This document shows positions 38,020 to 46,534 of a stretch of 64,000 nucleotides of DNA, one piece after another (position 1 is the stretch's first letter; the number at the start of each line of letters is the position of its first letter). The notes beneath the pieces were generated by a model. The model was not told the origin of the DNA. It searched no databases and worked only from the letters and a program-made list of their open reading frames with translations. The DNA lies in the NCBI GenBank assembly GCA_017524385.1, contig JAFWSS010000258.1, forward strand, positions 1 to 64,000, given 5' to 3'. Position numbers and translations under genes: made by a program. This stretch comes from Prevotella sp. (lineage in GTDB: Bacteria; Bacteroidota; Bacteroidia; Bacteroidales; Bacteroidaceae).

Positions 38020-38846
38020 TCCATTTCGTTTATGCGTCCGTCAAATACCCAAGAGCAGACAGTTATAATGTTGTGCCTTTAACTACAAAAGGAAAGCAGG
38101 GTATCTGGCTTCTTCTTGTTCTCCATTATGAGAGTCTCCACAGGCTAAACAAGTGAAACGTTCGTAGTATCGGCCATGCTATTGGCATATATATTACACC
38201 CCTAAAGTTTGGCATGAAGGCAATTGGTAGCCATCTGCACACCAACGGAATCAGTATATGACTAAGCGTAGCACTAACCTCTGCAATGCTTTAGACTTGT
38301 TTTTGACTTTGGAAGCATCAAAAGTGCAGAAACAAAGCGTCGGCGACGCATTTCCTTAATGTAGTGCTCTCACATTTTTGCCGCTCCGATCTTTTATAAA
38401 GTTGGCACGGTGTGAGTTAGCGGATGCAAAGTTACTCCATTATTTTTCTAAAAAGGACTCTAATATGTTAAAAATGTTTTTTGGAGATAAAAATCCTACG
38501 ATAATGCCAAACTGAGCTCTACACACTTGATTAACATTAACAAATCGCACAAAAAGGCTGATAATCAGCTAAATAGTCAACCAAATAATCGGCGGACCAT
38601 TTTATTTGACATCATTTTTCAGAGTTGTTTAATAGGGTGTCCAATTTGTTGGATTCGACTTTTAATCAAAGCCCCTCCCCAAGGGAGGGGATATGCGCAC
38701 CGATTGTTGGACGAGACCTCTTGGCAAAGAAAGCGAAACGTAATGAACGATGCAGGTTAGGTTTCATTTGCCTTCCCCATGGTGCGTTTTCATACGTTTT
38801 GTTTAAAAAAACAACATCAAAACTTGTAGGTTTTAAGTATAATGTT
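38020..38846. other. AT-rich gene-free region
   Basis: This region of about 830 bases has no credible gene. It holds a minus-strand TAACTTTG (plus-strand 38427-38434) that could start a transcript of about 400 bases leader toward the QueC-like gene. A short minus-strand fragment reads YYERFTCLACGDSHNGEQ in about 38085-38170, open for only about 30 codons, which might be the remains of a zinc-ribbon protein. An 8-bp inverted repeat of C and G (38672-38689) is also present. The remaining sequence looks decayed. No transposase remnant or terminal repeat was recognised. Confidence 0.45.
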
Positions 38847-38854
38847 TAATTTTG
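38824..38854 (+). promoter_or_regulatory. Promoter of the second MBOAT-SGNH pair
   Basis: TTG at 38824-38826, a 20-base spacer and TAATTTTG at 38847-38854 match the consensus. The ATG at 38876 follows after about 21 bases. Confidence 0.7.
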
Positions 38855-38875
38855 CAAGCTCAACAAGGACGTGAC

Positions 38876-40282
38876 ATGATTTTCAATTCTTTTCTGTTCA
38901 TACTGATTTATCCGTTTCTTTTCCTTCTCTACTATGCCATTCCAGCAAGCTGGAAGACGGCTCGCAATGTGTTCTTGCTAGTGTTGAGTTATGCACTCTA
39001 CATGTGTTGGAAACCTGTTTACGCTCTCATTCTTTTGGCAGTCACACTATCCACATATTTCACGGCGCGCATGCTGAAGGGCTCTCGCAATCGCAAAGCC
39101 ATCGCTGTAACAGGCACCCTGCTGTCATTGTCGCCCCTGTTGTTTTTCAAGTATTTCAATTTCATCAACGACAACATCTCCAAAGCATTTTTGTACATTG
39201 GCATCGATATCCATATGTCTGATCTCAGCTTGGTTGCACCAGTGGGAATATCATTTTTCACCTTCCAGGCATTGGGTTACTTGTTTGATGTGTATTACAG
39301 GAGAATAGAAGAGGAACGTAACTTCCTCATTTATGCACTCTTCGTATCCTTCTTCCCGTCCATTGTCTCGGGACCCATCAACAAGGCCTCGTTGCTCATT
39401 CCACAAATACGCTCCCTCCGTCCATATTTCGACTACACAAAAGCCGTGGAAGGAATGAAGATGCTGCTTTGGGGTATGTTTATGAAAGTGGTGCTTGCCG
39501 ACCGAGCGTCGATATATGTCATTTTCATCTTAAACAATTACACATCTCACAATGGTGCCACTTGTGCTTTGGCTCTTCTTTTTTATACATTCCAAATCTA
39601 TGCCGATTTCGCCGGCTATTCATTGATGGCCATCGGAGTGGGTAAGACACTAGGGTTTGATTTGCTTGAGAATTTCCGTAGGCCCTTTTTCTCCTATAGT
39701 GTCACTGACTTTTGGAGGAGATGGCACATTTCGCTTGGCCTCTGGCTGAAGGACTATGTTTACATACCATTGGGTGGCAGTCGTTGCAGCAAGTCCAGAA
39801 ACTATTTCAACATCATTGTCACCTTCCTTGTCAGCGGCATATGGCATGGCGCCAACTGGACTTATGTCGTATGGGGCTTGCTCCACGGATTGGCACAAGT
39901 GGTGGAGAAGATGCTCGGACAGCAAAAGTGCAATTACGGTCCTTTCGGCAGGGGCGTGAAAATCCTCATCACTTTTTTGTTCATCAACTTTTCCTTTATT
40001 TACTTCCGTATGCCCACACTCACAGACGCCTGGGCATTAACCTTGAAAATATTTGATTTCTCACAACCGATGGGTTTGACAATCGATATCCCCAGCGTGT
40101 CATTCACTCTTTTTGCCATCATCCTGTTGTTGATAAAGGAAGTGTGCGATGAATTCACGAATATCCGTGCATTCCATAGTCGCCATGTGGCTGTGAGATG
40201 GTGCACCTATGCCATCGTGCTGTCGAGCATCCTGCTGGCTGGGGTCTTCGGAGCCGACCAGTTCATTTACGCTAATTTCTAA
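38876..40282 (+). CDS. MBOAT O-acyltransferase (copy 2)
   Basis: The start is set at 38876 (MIFNSFLFILIYPFLF), matching copy 1 and lying just after a promoter; the frame opens earlier with a TTG that overlaps the promoter. The 468-residue product carries the same landmarks as copy 1, including FFPSIVSGPINKA, YSVTDFWRRWHISL and SGIWHGANWTYVVWG with the catalytic His. Bases 39749-39793 and 39882-39918 are identical to the complementary parts of copy 1, while the N-terminal and C-terminal thirds differ more. It is followed by an SGNH gene after four bases. Confidence 0.93.
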   Translation: MIFNSFLFILIYPFLFLLYYAIPASWKTARNVFLLVLSYALYMCWKPVYALILLAVTLSTYFTARMLKGSRNRKAIAVTGTLLSLSPLLFFKYFNFINDNISKAFLYIGIDIHMSDLSLVAPVGISFFTFQALGYLFDVYYRRIEEERNFLIYALFVSFFPSIVSGPINKASLLIPQIRSLRPYFDYTKAVEGMKMLLWGMFMKVVLADRASIYVIFILNNYTSHNGATCALALLFYTFQIYADFAGYSLMAIGVGKTLGFDLLENFRRPFFSYSVTDFWRRWHISLGLWLKDYVYIPLGGSRCSKSRNYFNIIVTFLVSGIWHGANWTYVVWGLLHGLAQVVEKMLGQQKCNYGPFGRGVKILITFLFINFSFIYFRMPTLTDAWALTLKIFDFSQPMGLTIDIPSVSFTLFAIILLLIKEVCDEFTNIRAFHSRHVAVRWCTYAIVLSSILLAGVFGADQFIYANF

Positions 40283-40286
40283 AAAC

Positions 40287-41210
40287 ATGCGGAAATTCAT
40301 CATTAGGACCCTGCTCTTTCTGGCATTCATGTTTGTCATCGACCGCATGGCAGGCATGGCACTCCATTATCTGTCCGTACATCCAAAGGGAGGCATGACG
40401 TTTCATCGTAATCACCTCGCCAACCAAATCACCGAGGATGTATTGGTCATGGGATCTTCAAGGGCCCGTTATCATTACGACCCAAAGGTAGTGACCGACA
40501 TAACAGGCCTCTCTTGTTTCAACTGCGGAGAAGATGGGCATGGCATATTGCTTTTCTACGCTTGGTGGGAACTTATCAGTCAGCGTTACCACCCCCAGTT
40601 GGTCATTTACGACATTTCACCTCAATATGACCTCTTCAAAGGTGACAACCATAGATACTTAGGTCTCTTGCGAAGGTTTTATGATGACGATGAGGATATC
40701 CAGACGCTCTTCCATGACGTGGATAGCACGGAAAGATGCAAAATGCTCAGCCATATGTATCGCTACAATTCCACATTCGCGGAGTTGACAGCCGATTATG
40801 TCTATCCATACACCGAAACCACGTCCGACGGTTTCATTCCGATAGACAGGACCATCAAGCCTAAGAAAGTGTATGACAAACCAAGGTTTTCCCGTGCCTT
40901 GACTTTTGATTCTCTGAAGTTGCGTTATTTTGAAAAATTCATCCAAGAGAAGGGTTCCACAAGATTGGTGTTTGCGGCTTCACCCATCTTCGACGGTATG
41001 AACACGGAATCATTCAAGCCAGTCATAGACATCTGCAAAAAATATGACATTCCTTTCTATGACTTCAGCAATGACCCAAGATTTGTGGGCGTCCCCAAGT
41101 ATTTCAGGGATACCAACCACCTGAACACCCTTGGTGCAGCCACGTACACACGTTTGTTGATGGAAAAACTCATCGAAGAGGGGTGTCTGAAGGAAGACGG
41201 CGCCCCCTGA
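40287..41210 (+). CDS. SGNH-type membrane-anchored acyltransferase partner (copy 2)
   Basis: The start is at 40287 (MRKFIIRTLLFLAFMFVIDR), four bases after the MBOAT stop; the longer frame from 40209 lies inside MBOAT and is rejected. The 307-residue protein has one membrane anchor, VLVMGSSRARYHYDP as block I and DTNHLNTLGAATY as the block V Asp-His pair. It matches copy 1 over its whole length, including LVIYDISPQYDL versus VIIYDVVASYDL and DSTERCKMLSHMYRYNS versus DSSEKYKMMSHTYRYNS. Copy-specific residues may reflect a different acyl group or glycan acceptor. Confidence 0.85.
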   Translation: MRKFIIRTLLFLAFMFVIDRMAGMALHYLSVHPKGGMTFHRNHLANQITEDVLVMGSSRARYHYDPKVVTDITGLSCFNCGEDGHGILLFYAWWELISQRYHPQLVIYDISPQYDLFKGDNHRYLGLLRRFYDDDEDIQTLFHDVDSTERCKMLSHMYRYNSTFAELTADYVYPYTETTSDGFIPIDRTIKPKKVYDKPRFSRALTFDSLKLRYFEKFIQEKGSTRLVFAASPIFDGMNTESFKPVIDICKKYDIPFYDFSNDPRFVGVPKYFRDTNHLNTLGAATYTRLLMEKLIEEGCLKEDGAP

Positions 41211-41258
41211 CCCCTCCTTCATTACCACATCGTGTGGTTGCTCTATTCAAGGACTACA

Positions 41259-41290
41259 TTTGGAGGAAATGAATAAAGTTTGTACTTTTG
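41259..41290 (+). promoter_or_regulatory. Promoter of the alkaline-phosphatase-fold transferase gene
   Basis: TTTG at 41259-41262, exactly 20 bases, then TACTTTTG at 41283-41290. The ATG at 41309 lies 19 bases downstream. Confidence 0.78.
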
Positions 41291-41308
41291 CACGCTAAAT
41301 CAAGGTAT

Positions 41309-42877
41309 ATGAGAAAAATGTTAGACCGTTTAGCCGTATTCTTTCGTGAGAATTGGAGGCAGATGCTTGTCATCGCCATAGCCGTGGCACTTCCTTCAAG
41401 CCTCGCATTATCTGGCTCCAACAGGAAATACGGCTATTTGATAACAGACACCATTTTTGTAATGGGTGCCTTTTTCTTTCTTGCCTCTCAAATAAGCAAA
41501 TGGGGCAAGATACTGATGCACATGTTCTTTGCGTTCACGCTATTTGACTTCGGTCTGAGTTTCGGCAGTTACCTTGCCAACTGTCAATTTGTGACCATCG
41601 ACACGTTCTATCTGATACTTGGCACCAACAAGGAAGAAGCGTCTGAGTTTTTCGAGTTCTATTTCCCCTTATGGAAAGTGTTGCTATGGACAGGCGCATT
41701 GTTGCTGGTTTGCATTCTTTACCTATGCAAGCGGCCCAAGCTTCAGCCACCTATGGGTGTGTCGCGCGTGTGCTCCATCGTGTTCTTGGTGGTGGCCATC
41801 TTCTGTTTCCCATCGTTGAAACGTGAGATGCGCGAATGGTGCGCACGCATCGTACCGCTGAAATATGTCGTCATCGCGAGGATGTATGAACCGTTCGGCA
41901 AGGTGGCCGAGAATCGCCACGACCTTCCCTTGACGGAGACGACAAGCGAGCATCCCAAGCACATCGTCATCATCATCGGCGAGTCCTTCTCCAAGTCACA
42001 CTCCTCCATCTACGGCTACAAGCGGCCCACCAACCCCAAGCTTGCAGAACTCGCCTCGACAGGCCAACTGCTTGTTTTCTCCAATGCCACTGCTCCCGCC
42101 CCCTTCACTCATATAGCCTTCAAGACCATCTTCTCTTTTGGTGATGGCAACGATACCGACTGGTACAACCACGACACGTTTTTCGACGTGTTCTGCCAGA
42201 AATACCACACCCGTTGGATATCCAACCAGAAAGACCATGGCATCCACGAGAACGCACAGGCCACATACGCCGACCTCTGCGACACGGTATGGTTTGCCTG
42301 CCAGCACAAGGATGTGGCTAAGACCAACCAAGATAGTGAGTTACTCCCCACCATCCGCACTTTCGCCTCCAACGATTCCACCCCGTCGATCACGATTATC
42401 AACTTGATGGGGCAACATGAGTCGTTCAGATGGCGTTATCCCGCATCATGGGAATATTTCAAGCCAGAAGACTACACCGACTATCAGCCCCACCAACGCT
42501 TGTTCATGGCTCAATATGACAATGCCACTCGTTTCAACGACCATGTGGTGGCTTCCATCTTCGACATCTACAAGGACAAGGAGGCGCTGCTGTTCTATTT
42601 CCCCGACCACGGTCTTGACTTGTATGAGACCGACCCGAACTATTGCGGGCACGTGAGGGAGCCTGTTCAGGAGTCATGGGATGTCTGCTGCAAGATACCC
42701 TTTTTCATCTATATACCAGAGCGTTACAGGACTGCATACCCAGAGCAGGTGGAGAAGTTGGAACGCTCCATCGACCGTCCTTTCAACACGGGCGAACTGA
42801 TTTACACTCTCATGCAAATCACCGGTTGGAAAGCGACAGGCAAGGAGGCCGACGAGCACGCCCTGTTGTTGGAATGA
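41309..42877 (+). CDS. Phosphoethanolamine or phosphoglycerol transferase-like membrane protein
   Basis: The start is at 41309, just after a consensus promoter. The 522-residue protein has five predicted membrane segments in the first 170 residues and a periplasmic sulfatase/alkaline-phosphatase-fold domain. Visible metal and catalytic positions are Glu225 in IIIGESFSKSH, a probable nucleophile Thr267 in APAPFTHIAFK, the Asp-His pair in YFPDHGLDLY and a further His in YCGHVREP. This is the EptA/CptA-like arrangement, which moves phosphoethanolamine from phosphatidylethanolamine to lipid A or glycan; a phosphoglycerol donor cannot be excluded. In this locus it is likely another glycan or lipid decoration enzyme. 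Confidence 0.87.
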   Translation: MRKMLDRLAVFFRENWRQMLVIAIAVALPSSLALSGSNRKYGYLITDTIFVMGAFFFLASQISKWGKILMHMFFAFTLFDFGLSFGSYLANCQFVTIDTFYLILGTNKEEASEFFEFYFPLWKVLLWTGALLLVCILYLCKRPKLQPPMGVSRVCSIVFLVVAIFCFPSLKREMREWCARIVPLKYVVIARMYEPFGKVAENRHDLPLTETTSEHPKHIVIIIGESFSKSHSSIYGYKRPTNPKLAELASTGQLLVFSNATAPAPFTHIAFKTIFSFGDGNDTDWYNHDTFFDVFCQKYHTRWISNQKDHGIHENAQATYADLCDTVWFACQHKDVAKTNQDSELLPTIRTFASNDSTPSITIINLMGQHESFRWRYPASWEYFKPEDYTDYQPHQRLFMAQYDNATRFNDHVVASIFDIYKDKEALLFYFPDHGLDLYETDPNYCGHVREPVQESWDVCCKIPFFIYIPERYRTAYPEQVEKLERSIDRPFNTGELIYTLMQITGWKATGKEADEHALLLE

Positions 42878-42897
42878 ACCATAAGCATTGCATTTCC

Positions 42898-42919
42898 AAA
42901 TGAAAGCCTTTCATTTTTT
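42898..42919 (+). terminator. Terminator after the phosphotransferase gene
   Basis: AAATGAAA (42898-42905) pairs with TTTCATTT (42909-42916) across a 3-base loop, followed by further T residues. Confidence 0.65.
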
Positions 42920-42951
42920 GTATCAGTGCGGTTGAATTTTCACGAAAAAAC

Positions 42952-42982
42952 TTGTTTTGTAATCAAAAAAACATTAATTTTG
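42952..42982 (+). promoter_or_regulatory. Promoter of the 43266-46467 glycosyltransferase operon
   Basis: TTG at 42952-42954, 20 bases, TAATTTTG at 42975-42982. The first gene starts at 43266, leaving an untranslated leader of about 275 bases. Confidence 0.66.
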
Positions 42983-42989
42983 CACATCA

Positions 42990-43265
42990 ATAGCAAGTAT
43001 GTAGTAATACGACACCCCACGCCCTCACTCTTCTTCTTGACAACTTGCAAGCAGGAGAGGAGTTGCGGTTATTTATACAGACTGGAAATGCATTTTATCT
43101 TTCATAATATAAAAACAAAGCACATGATGAATACGCTACAACATGATGATGCCATCTTTCATCAGCTGAAGTTGCCATGGGATGCCCCCATGGAGGCATT
43201 AGAAGCCATCCATTGCAACTGACCTTCATGTGATTATTGTTTTTAACTGAAACCAACGAAAACAT
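42990..43265 (+). other. Long leader of the glycosyltransferase operon
   Basis: No clear protein gene is present. A short reading frame (43123-43222) could encode a 32-residue peptide starting MMNTLQHDDAIFHQ, without recognised relatives. Long leaders in Bacteroidales capsule operons can be sites of antitermination by UpxY-type NusG proteins; no UpxY gene is seen in this window, so that is only a possibility. Confidence 0.4.
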
Positions 43266-44291
43266 ATGCAAGCCATATCAGACGCCCATTTCGTATCGGT
43301 TGTGATACCGGTGCTCAATGAAGCCAAACATATAGAAAACTGCCTCAGGTCTTTAACCAAACAAGACTACCCCTCCGACAAGATGGAGATTTTCGTGGTT
43401 GACGGCATGAGCACCGATGGCACCCCTGACATCATCAGGCGCATGTGCGAAGAGGACCAGCGCATCAAATTGTTGGAAAACCACAAGAAGAACGTGCCAT
43501 GCGCGCTCAACCTGGGCATCAAGGCTGCCAAGGGCGACATCATCGTGAGGACCGACAGCCACTGCATCTATCCCCCGCACTATGTTTCCACACTGGTGGG
43601 CAAGCTGTTGGAGTTGGATGCTTGGAACGTTGGTGGGGTTTGGATCACCACTCCTGCCAACGACTCCACGCAGTGCCTTGCCATAGCCATCTGCTCCAGC
43701 CATCCATTCGGGACAGGCCCGTCACTGCACAAGATTGGTTGTGAAAGCATCACCGAGACAGACACGGTCCCCTTCGGCTGTTTCAAGAGAGAGGTATTCG
43801 ACAAGGTGGGGCTTTTCGACGAGGACATGCTTCGCAACGAGGACGAGGAACTGAACGGTCGTATCACCCGCCAAGGCGGCAAGATATACCTGATACCCGA
43901 AGTGGAAATGCGCTACATGGCACGCGACCGCCTGGACCGGATGATCAAGATGTTCTACCAATATGGTCTATGGAAGCCTCTTGTCAACAAGAAGGTAGGC
44001 AATGCCGTGTCATACAGGCAGTTCGCCCCTCCATCTTTTGTCGCATTCGTCATATTGGGATTGTTGTTGAGCATCTTCGTCCCTGTAGTCCGCTATGTGG
44101 TGTTCCCCATCCTGTTGTTGTATCTTGCCATCATCTTCATCATTGGCATCATAGAGACGTTCAAGCACAAGAGGGCAGGCTTGCTCCTTCTGGTGCCACT
44201 GACATTCATCTGCATCCATTTCGCCTACGGGACAGGTTATCTCAAGGGCCTTCTGGGCAGGAAGTCTCTTTCTTACACCCTTGACAGGTGA
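43266..44291 (+). CDS. Membrane-associated family 2 glycosyltransferase (ExoA-like)
   Basis: The 341-residue protein has the GT2 fold in its first 230 residues: VSVVIPVLNEAKHIENCLRSL, EIFVVDGMSTDGT, VRTDSHCIYPPHYV (DxD-like DSH) and NEDEELNGRITRQGG. The last 100 residues form three membrane segments. This layout is that of ExoA-type succinoglycan glucosyltransferases. It likely extends the lipid-linked repeat unit. It is the first gene of a three-gene operon. Confidence 0.92.
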   Translation: MQAISDAHFVSVVIPVLNEAKHIENCLRSLTKQDYPSDKMEIFVVDGMSTDGTPDIIRRMCEEDQRIKLLENHKKNVPCALNLGIKAAKGDIIVRTDSHCIYPPHYVSTLVGKLLELDAWNVGGVWITTPANDSTQCLAIAICSSHPFGTGPSLHKIGCESITETDTVPFGCFKREVFDKVGLFDEDMLRNEDEELNGRITRQGGKIYLIPEVEMRYMARDRLDRMIKMFYQYGLWKPLVNKKVGNAVSYRQFAPPSFVAFVILGLLLSIFVPVVRYVVFPILLLYLAIIFIIGIIETFKHKRAGLLLLVPLTFICIHFAYGTGYLKGLLGRKSLSYTLDR

Positions 44292-44350
44292 CATCCATTC
44301 ATCCAGATAGCATCATAGACCAACAAAGGGAAATCATTAAAGGATACCAT

Positions 44351-45430
44351 ATGGCGACGGGCAAGACCATACTTTGCTTCATCGAGAGTCTTGAGGCGGG
44401 AGGCGCACAAAGGCAACTCATCGCCTTGGCTTCCTTGCTGAAAGCAAGAGGTCATGATCCCGTTTTCGTCACTTATCATCCCGACGACTTTTATGCAGAA
44501 TGCCTGAACTCTCTTGGCATAGAGCATGTGTTTCTCGAATCGGCCCAAGGCAAGTTGGCCAGGATAGCAGCATTTTGGGAAACCATCAAATCGCATTCCC
44601 CATATTGCGTGGTTTCGTTCTCAGAGTCGGCATCGATGATATTGTGCACCCTTCGCATACTTCATCGTTTCTTGCTGATTGTCTCTGAGAGGAATGCCAC
44701 CCACAAGATACGTTTTCGTGAATGGTTGCGGTTCCAATTGTATCGTGCAGCCGACCATGTGGTGTGCAATTCCACGTCGAAATACAATTTTGTAATCAAG
44801 CGTGTACCTCATTTGGCAAAGAAGACTCACGTCATACACAACTATTTGGACACCAACCAATTCAAGCCAATCCGCCACGATAAATCCTCCACTGAGAAAC
44901 GCTTGTTGGTGGTGGCAAGGGTTGCTCCCCAGAAAAACATGCTGCGGTTTATCGAAGCCTTGCGCAAGGTGAGGGACGACGGTTTCCTACTCAAAGTCGA
45001 TTGGTATGGCCAGCCTACAGAGCCCTACCTTTCACGTTGCAAGCGGCAGATGGAGTCGCTTGGCGTTTGCGACATCCTCCACATCTACAACCCCATCTCC
45101 CATGTGGAAGAATTATACAACCAATACGACGGTTTCTGCCTTCCTTCCACCTACGAGGGTTTCCCCAACGTGATAGGAGAAGCGATGAGTTGCGGCATCC
45201 CCGTGCTTTGCGGCAACGTATGCGACAACAATTACATCGTGGGTGAAGATGCCGGCAACCTGGTATTCGACCCTTTCAGTGTGGAAGACATGAAAGAGAA
45301 GATTGAGATGTTCTGCAACCTCGATGACAAGCAATTGGAAGCCATTGGCTCCGGCAACCGCAAGAGGGCTCTCGAATTGTTTTCTTCCGACAAGTTCGTC
45401 AATGCTTACCTTCAACTGATGGCCCCATGA
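44351..45430 (+). CDS. Family 4 glycosyltransferase
   Basis: The start is set at 44351, MATGKTILCFIESLEAGGAQRQL, the usual GT4 beginning; a GTG overlapping the previous stop (44288) would add 21 residues. The 359-residue GT-B protein ends with the donor-site motif LPSTYEGFPNVIGEAMSCGIPVL, where Glu of EGFPN is the conserved base. Nucleotide-sugar specificity is not readable. Its stop overlaps the next gene (ATGA). Confidence 0.92.
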   Translation: MATGKTILCFIESLEAGGAQRQLIALASLLKARGHDPVFVTYHPDDFYAECLNSLGIEHVFLESAQGKLARIAAFWETIKSHSPYCVVSFSESASMILCTLRILHRFLLIVSERNATHKIRFREWLRFQLYRAADHVVCNSTSKYNFVIKRVPHLAKKTHVIHNYLDTNQFKPIRHDKSSTEKRLLVVARVAPQKNMLRFIEALRKVRDDGFLLKVDWYGQPTEPYLSRCKRQMESLGVCDILHIYNPISHVEELYNQYDGFCLPSTYEGFPNVIGEAMSCGIPVLCGNVCDNNYIVGEDAGNLVFDPFSVEDMKEKIEMFCNLDDKQLEAIGSGNRKRALELFSSDKFVNAYLQLMAP

Positions 45431-46467
45431 GCAAGCATGTATATTTCATAGGTCCTTTGGGCAAGGAAGGCGGCATGATAGGTGGCGACAGCCTGAAGAA
45501 CCTTCATCTCACCCACCATCTTCAAAAGTTGTCGGTTCCCCTTCGAGTCATTGACACGAACGCCTGCAGGCAGTCGCTATGGAAAACGCTGTCTGCCATC
45601 TTGCAGATGATACTTCACCGTAAGAGCAAGTTCATCATCTCTGCGAGTTCTGCGGGAGCCTACAAGCTGCTCAAGGCCATGCGGTTTCTTGGCGTATCCG
45701 ACATCATCTACTGGGTTGTGGGAGGCGACTTCCCCAACTTGTTGATAAGCAATGTGTTAAGCATCAAGCCCTATGCCAATGCGAAACACATCATCGTTGA
45801 AGGCAAGCGCATGGAAGAAACGCTTCGCATATGTGGTCTTGGCAACGTGATGACACTCCCCAATTTCAAGCCCATCGATTACATCCCTCCCAAGAGTCGC
45901 ACCCAAGCCTCCCTTCCCGTCAAGTTTGTCTTCTTGTCACGCATAGCCGAGGACAAGGGCTGCAGCTACATCAACAAGGCCGCCACCATATTGAACGAGA
46001 AGGGCTATGCATCGTCCTACACCATCGACTATTACGGTTCGATAGCCGATGTCTATAAAGAACGTTTCATGCAAGAGACGGAGGCACTCCCCAATGTGGA
46101 ATACAAAGGTTTCCTCCAATTGCTCGACAAGTCAAATTATGAGGTGTTGGCAAGTTACGATGCCATGCTGTTCCCCACATTCTTCTATGGCGAAGGATTT
46201 GCCGGCATATTCATCGACGCCTTCATCGCCGGCCTTCCCGTGATAGCCACCGACTGGAGTCTGAACAGCGAGATAGTGAGAGATGGCGAGACAGGCATCA
46301 TTGTGGAAAACAGGAATGCTTCAAAATTGGCCTCAGCGATGGAAAGCCTCATCCTCAACCCGGAGAAAGCCCTGGAGATGGGCAGGACCTGCCAGTCGGA
46401 ATGCATGCGTTACGACACCAACCACGTAGTGACCCCCGACCTGTTGAAACGCCTTGATTTGACATAG
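45427..46467 (+). CDS. Family 4 glycosyltransferase
   Basis: The 346-residue GT-B protein starts on an ATGA overlap with the upstream gene. The N-terminus reads YFIGPLGKEGGMIGGDSLKN and the donor site YGEGFAGIFIDAFIAGLPVIATDW has the conserved Glu. It closes the operon; the next gene is convergent. Confidence 0.91.
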   Translation: MSKHVYFIGPLGKEGGMIGGDSLKNLHLTHHLQKLSVPLRVIDTNACRQSLWKTLSAILQMILHRKSKFIISASSAGAYKLLKAMRFLGVSDIIYWVVGGDFPNLLISNVLSIKPYANAKHIIVEGKRMEETLRICGLGNVMTLPNFKPIDYIPPKSRTQASLPVKFVFLSRIAEDKGCSYINKAATILNEKGYASSYTIDYYGSIADVYKERFMQETEALPNVEYKGFLQLLDKSNYEVLASYDAMLFPTFFYGEGFAGIFIDAFIAGLPVIATDWSLNSEIVRDGETGIIVENRNASKLASAMESLILNPEKALEMGRTCQSECMRYDTNHVVTPDLLKRLDLT

Positions 46468-46534
46468 GCATGGTAGGGACGGGACTCTTACCGTATCCCA
46501 TAAAGTCCACCCTTTTCGGTGAAAGACACTCCTC

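Noticed and set aside
38527..38760. 77-residue reading frame in the AT-rich gap
   Set aside because: No recognisable motif, no promoter, poor codon pattern, and it overlaps other equally poor frames.
36986..38875. Insertion sequence or integron as source of the AT-rich segment
   Set aside because: No transposase or integrase frame, no terminal inverted repeat and no target-site duplication could be seen.
42926..43222. 98-residue reading frame before the glycosyltransferase operon
   Set aside because: It begins upstream of the predicted transcription start at about 42990, so it could not be translated whole; only its last 30 codons remain possible as a leader peptide.
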